This document shows, in pieces, positions 5,293 to 7,001 of a stretch of 7,001 nt of DNA (its first letter is position 1; each line of letters starts with the position of its first letter). The position numbers and the translations under genes were made by a program. This stretch comes from Thermodesulfovibrionales bacterium (GTDB lineage: Bacteria > Nitrospirota > Thermodesulfovibrionia > Thermodesulfovibrionales > SM23-35), in assembly GCA_020062205.1 (NCBI GenBank), contig JAGUWT010000227.1:1-7001 (forward strand), written 5' to 3'. The notes under the pieces were generated by a model. That model saw only the letters and a program-made list of their open reading frames with translations, was not told the origin of the DNA and did not search any database.

Positions 5293-7001
5293 TTAACTCT
5301 CCTTTATCGGAATCTCTATGGTAAATACAGTCCCTTTTGGTTCATTGTCACTGACCTTTATATATCCTTTATGCTCTTCAATAATCCTGTTTGCTATTGC
5401 AAGGCCAAGACCTGTGCCATCTTTTCTTGTAGAAAAATGTGGAAGGAATAACCTTTCCTTATCCTCATCCTTTATACCAGGGCCATCATCAGCAATGTCT
5501 ATGTAAGCCTTGTTCAATGGCTGATCATACTGCAACCTCACATCAATCCTGCCCTTGTTGCAGACAGCCTTTATGGCATTGTCGAATATATTGATCATAA
5601 CCCTTTTGAACTGTTCTCCATCCAGTTCCACCAATGGGGTTTCTCCTGGGGCTGATACCGTTATCTCAACACCTTTATAGCCTTTATACAGATGAACAAC
5701 CTCATCTATTATACCTGTGATAAGGGTTGGTGTCTTTTTTATCTCAGGCATCTTGCCAAATCTGGAAAAATCATCAACCAGCCTTTTTAAGCTATCAACC
5801 TCTCTTATGATGCTCTTTGTCGAGCGGTCGAATACCTGATCAAAGTCTGTATCCCTGTGCTGCCATTTCTTTACCATACGCTCTGTTGAAAGTTTAATAG
5901 GGGTGAGGGGATTCTTTATCTCATGAGCTATTCTTCTGGCAATCTCCTGCCATGCTATTTCCTTCTGAGCCACGATAATATCTGTAATGTCGTTAAAGAC
6001 AACGAGCATGCCGATGTATTTCTGCGAATCCCTGAGACTGGTTATAAATACCCTGAGGATACTTCGTCTGTTTCCTATGATTGCTTCTACTTGTCTATTG
6101 ACAGGCTTAAATTCCCTGCCTTCTATCCCTTTTACAAGAGTATGTAGATCTTTGGATTGTATCATTGATACAAGTTCTCGGTAATTTTTATTGATAACAT
6201 CCTCCTGATGTATATGAAGGATTGCACACGCTGCATCATTGATCATGAGAATAGTCCCCGCAGTATCAAGCATAATCACACCTGAATTGATATTCTTCAG
6301 GATATTTTCTATAAAAAGTCTTCGTTGGGTAGATTCAACGTATGATGCCTGGAGCGATTCCTTCCCATCTTTGAGTTCCTTCACCATATGATTAAATGAA
6401 TTCACGAGAAGCCCTATCTCATCTTGCCTGTCCACATCAACCTTAATATCGAGATTCCCGGCAGCAACCTGCTCGGTTGCCTGTGCAAGATTCTGTATGG
6501 GGTCAGTTATATTCCCTGCAATTCTCAAGGCAATCCAGAGGGCCATGAAGACAACAAGCAAGGTAATGAACCCAAGGATGAGAAGGTAATTTATTTTTAG
6601 AGGCATCTTCCAAAATTCCAGTGTCAGATAATTTTCATAAGCATCCTTTACCGTTTCTACATTTTCGGTAACCTTTTGAGGTATAAAGGATTCAACAACG
6701 ATTATGCCTATCTGTTTCCCACCTCGGGATTCAGGTACAACAGCCCTCACGGTATCTCCATTTACCCCTGATATAACTTCAACATCTGCCTTACCATCAA
6801 ATGCAGATTTAATTGTTTCCGTAGCATCTTTTGGTTTTTCTGTAAGATGCCTGACTGTATAATTACCACTATATGTCCTGCCCTGTGATAAGGACTTTGC
6901 GTAATCAAGCGCCTTTTGCCTTTCAATATCATAAACAGCCTTGGCAATCTCCATAGAGCTTTTCAAAGGTTGTTTGAGTTCTGGCGTAAATAAATGATCA
7001 A
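5293..7001 (-). CDS. ntrY: Sensor histidine kinase, NtrY-like (5'-truncated by window edge)
   Basis: The reading frame stays open to position 7001 with no stop, so the N-terminus lies outside; a TTG at 6966 is unlikely to be the real start. About 568 residues are visible. Numbering from that TTG, the order is: end of an extracytoplasmic sensing region (to about 123), a transmembrane helix (about 127-149), HAMP (about 150-200), PAS (about 215-335), HisKA with phospho-acceptor H348 in RRIAHEIKNPLTPIKLS (344-360), and an HATPase domain with N-box N463, DDGPG (493-497), HFSTR (510-514) and GTGLGL (517-522). It would autophosphorylate on H348 and pass phosphate to D54 of the adjacent regulator. 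The WQEIARRIAHEIKNP segment is typical of NtrY. The stop codon (5293-5295) directly abuts the ntrX ATG, so the two are cotranscribed. The operon promoter is beyond the window. Confidence 0.93.
   Translation of the reverse strand, partial: DHLFTPELKQPLKSSMEIAKAVYDIERQKALDYAKSLSQGRTYSGNYTVRHLTEKPKDATETIKSAFDGKADVEVISGVNGDTVRAVVPESRGGKQIGIIVVESFIPQKVTENVETVKDAYENYLTLEFWKMPLKINYLLILGFITLLVVFMALWIALRIAGNITDPIQNLAQATEQVAAGNLDIKVDVDRQDEIGLLVNSFNHMVKELKDGKESLQASYVESTQRRLFIENILKNINSGVIMLDTAGTILMINDAACAILHIHQEDVINKNYRELVSMIQSKDLHTLVKGIEGREFKPVNRQVEAIIGNRRSILRVFITSLRDSQKYIGMLVVFNDITDIIVAQKEIAWQEIARRIAHEIKNPLTPIKLSTERMVKKWQHRDTDFDQVFDRSTKSIIREVDSLKRLVDDFSRFGKMPEIKKTPTLITGIIDEVVHLYKGYKGVEITVSAPGETPLVELDGEQFKRVMINIFDNAIKAVCNKGRIDVRLQYDQPLNKAYIDIADDGPGIKDEDKERLFLPHFSTRKDGTGLGLAIANRIIEEHKGYIKVSDNEPKGTVFTIEIPIKES
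5297..5305 (-). promoter_or_regulatory. Ribosome-binding site of ntrX inside the ntrY 3' end
   Basis: Minus-strand AAAGGAGAG sits in the last codons of the kinase gene (the Lys-Glu-Ser end), with the AGGAG core six bases before the regulator ATG. The order AAGGAG, TAA, ATG gives immediate stop-start coupling and fixes the regulator start at 5292. Confidence 0.8.

Noticed and set aside
6964..6966. TTG as the start codon of the sensor kinase
   Set aside because: The frame continues without a stop to position 7001, there is no ribosome-binding site before the TTG, and NtrY-type kinases need further N-terminal membrane segments. The gene is cut by the window edge.

Overview
The window looks like ordinary chromosome from a Gram-negative bacterium of moderate GC content. 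An NtrY/NtrX two-component pair, a zinc-type L31, and a GTCATTGCGAG-ended dispersed repeat fit a Nitrospirota- or Desulfobacterota-like lineage. That placement is an impression from gene style and repeat type, not a phylogenetic result. I found no phage, transposase, CRISPR array, defence module or RNA gene.

Layout: positions 1-136 are non-coding and hold a small palindromic dispersed repeat (15-86). A strong intrinsic terminator (137-180) then closes the leftward gene rpmE (ribosomal protein L31, 197-397). The 124-bp divergent intergenic region (398-521) contains a perfect 10-bp inverted repeat whose arms read as overlapping promoter elements on both strands. From it a rightward operon starts: a cyclophilin-like fold protein (522-896), nadB (L-aspartate oxidase, 914-2497) and pyk (pyruvate kinase, 2481-3899). 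The nadB and pyk genes overlap by 17 bp. A short stem-loop lies in the 49-bp convergent gap. The rest is a leftward ntrY-ntrX pair: the sensor kinase (5293-7001, N-terminus beyond the window edge) is followed with no spacer by the sigma-54-dependent response regulator (3949-5292).

How the genes work together: NadB makes iminoaspartate for quinolinate and NAD synthesis, and Pyk makes pyruvate and ATP from PEP. Their overlap suggests coupled expression, but a direct pathway link is only inference. The kinase and regulator clearly form one phosphorelay, with the HAMP-PAS-HisKA-HATPase sensor passing phosphate to Asp54 of the regulator. Its target promoters are not visible here.

The points most worth a second look are the symmetric promoter-like palindrome between rpmE and the nadB operon, the repeat-like low-complexity linker carried in frame inside nadB, and the pyruvate kinase active-site signature typical of potassium-independent enzymes. 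I did not find a convincing new biological system.
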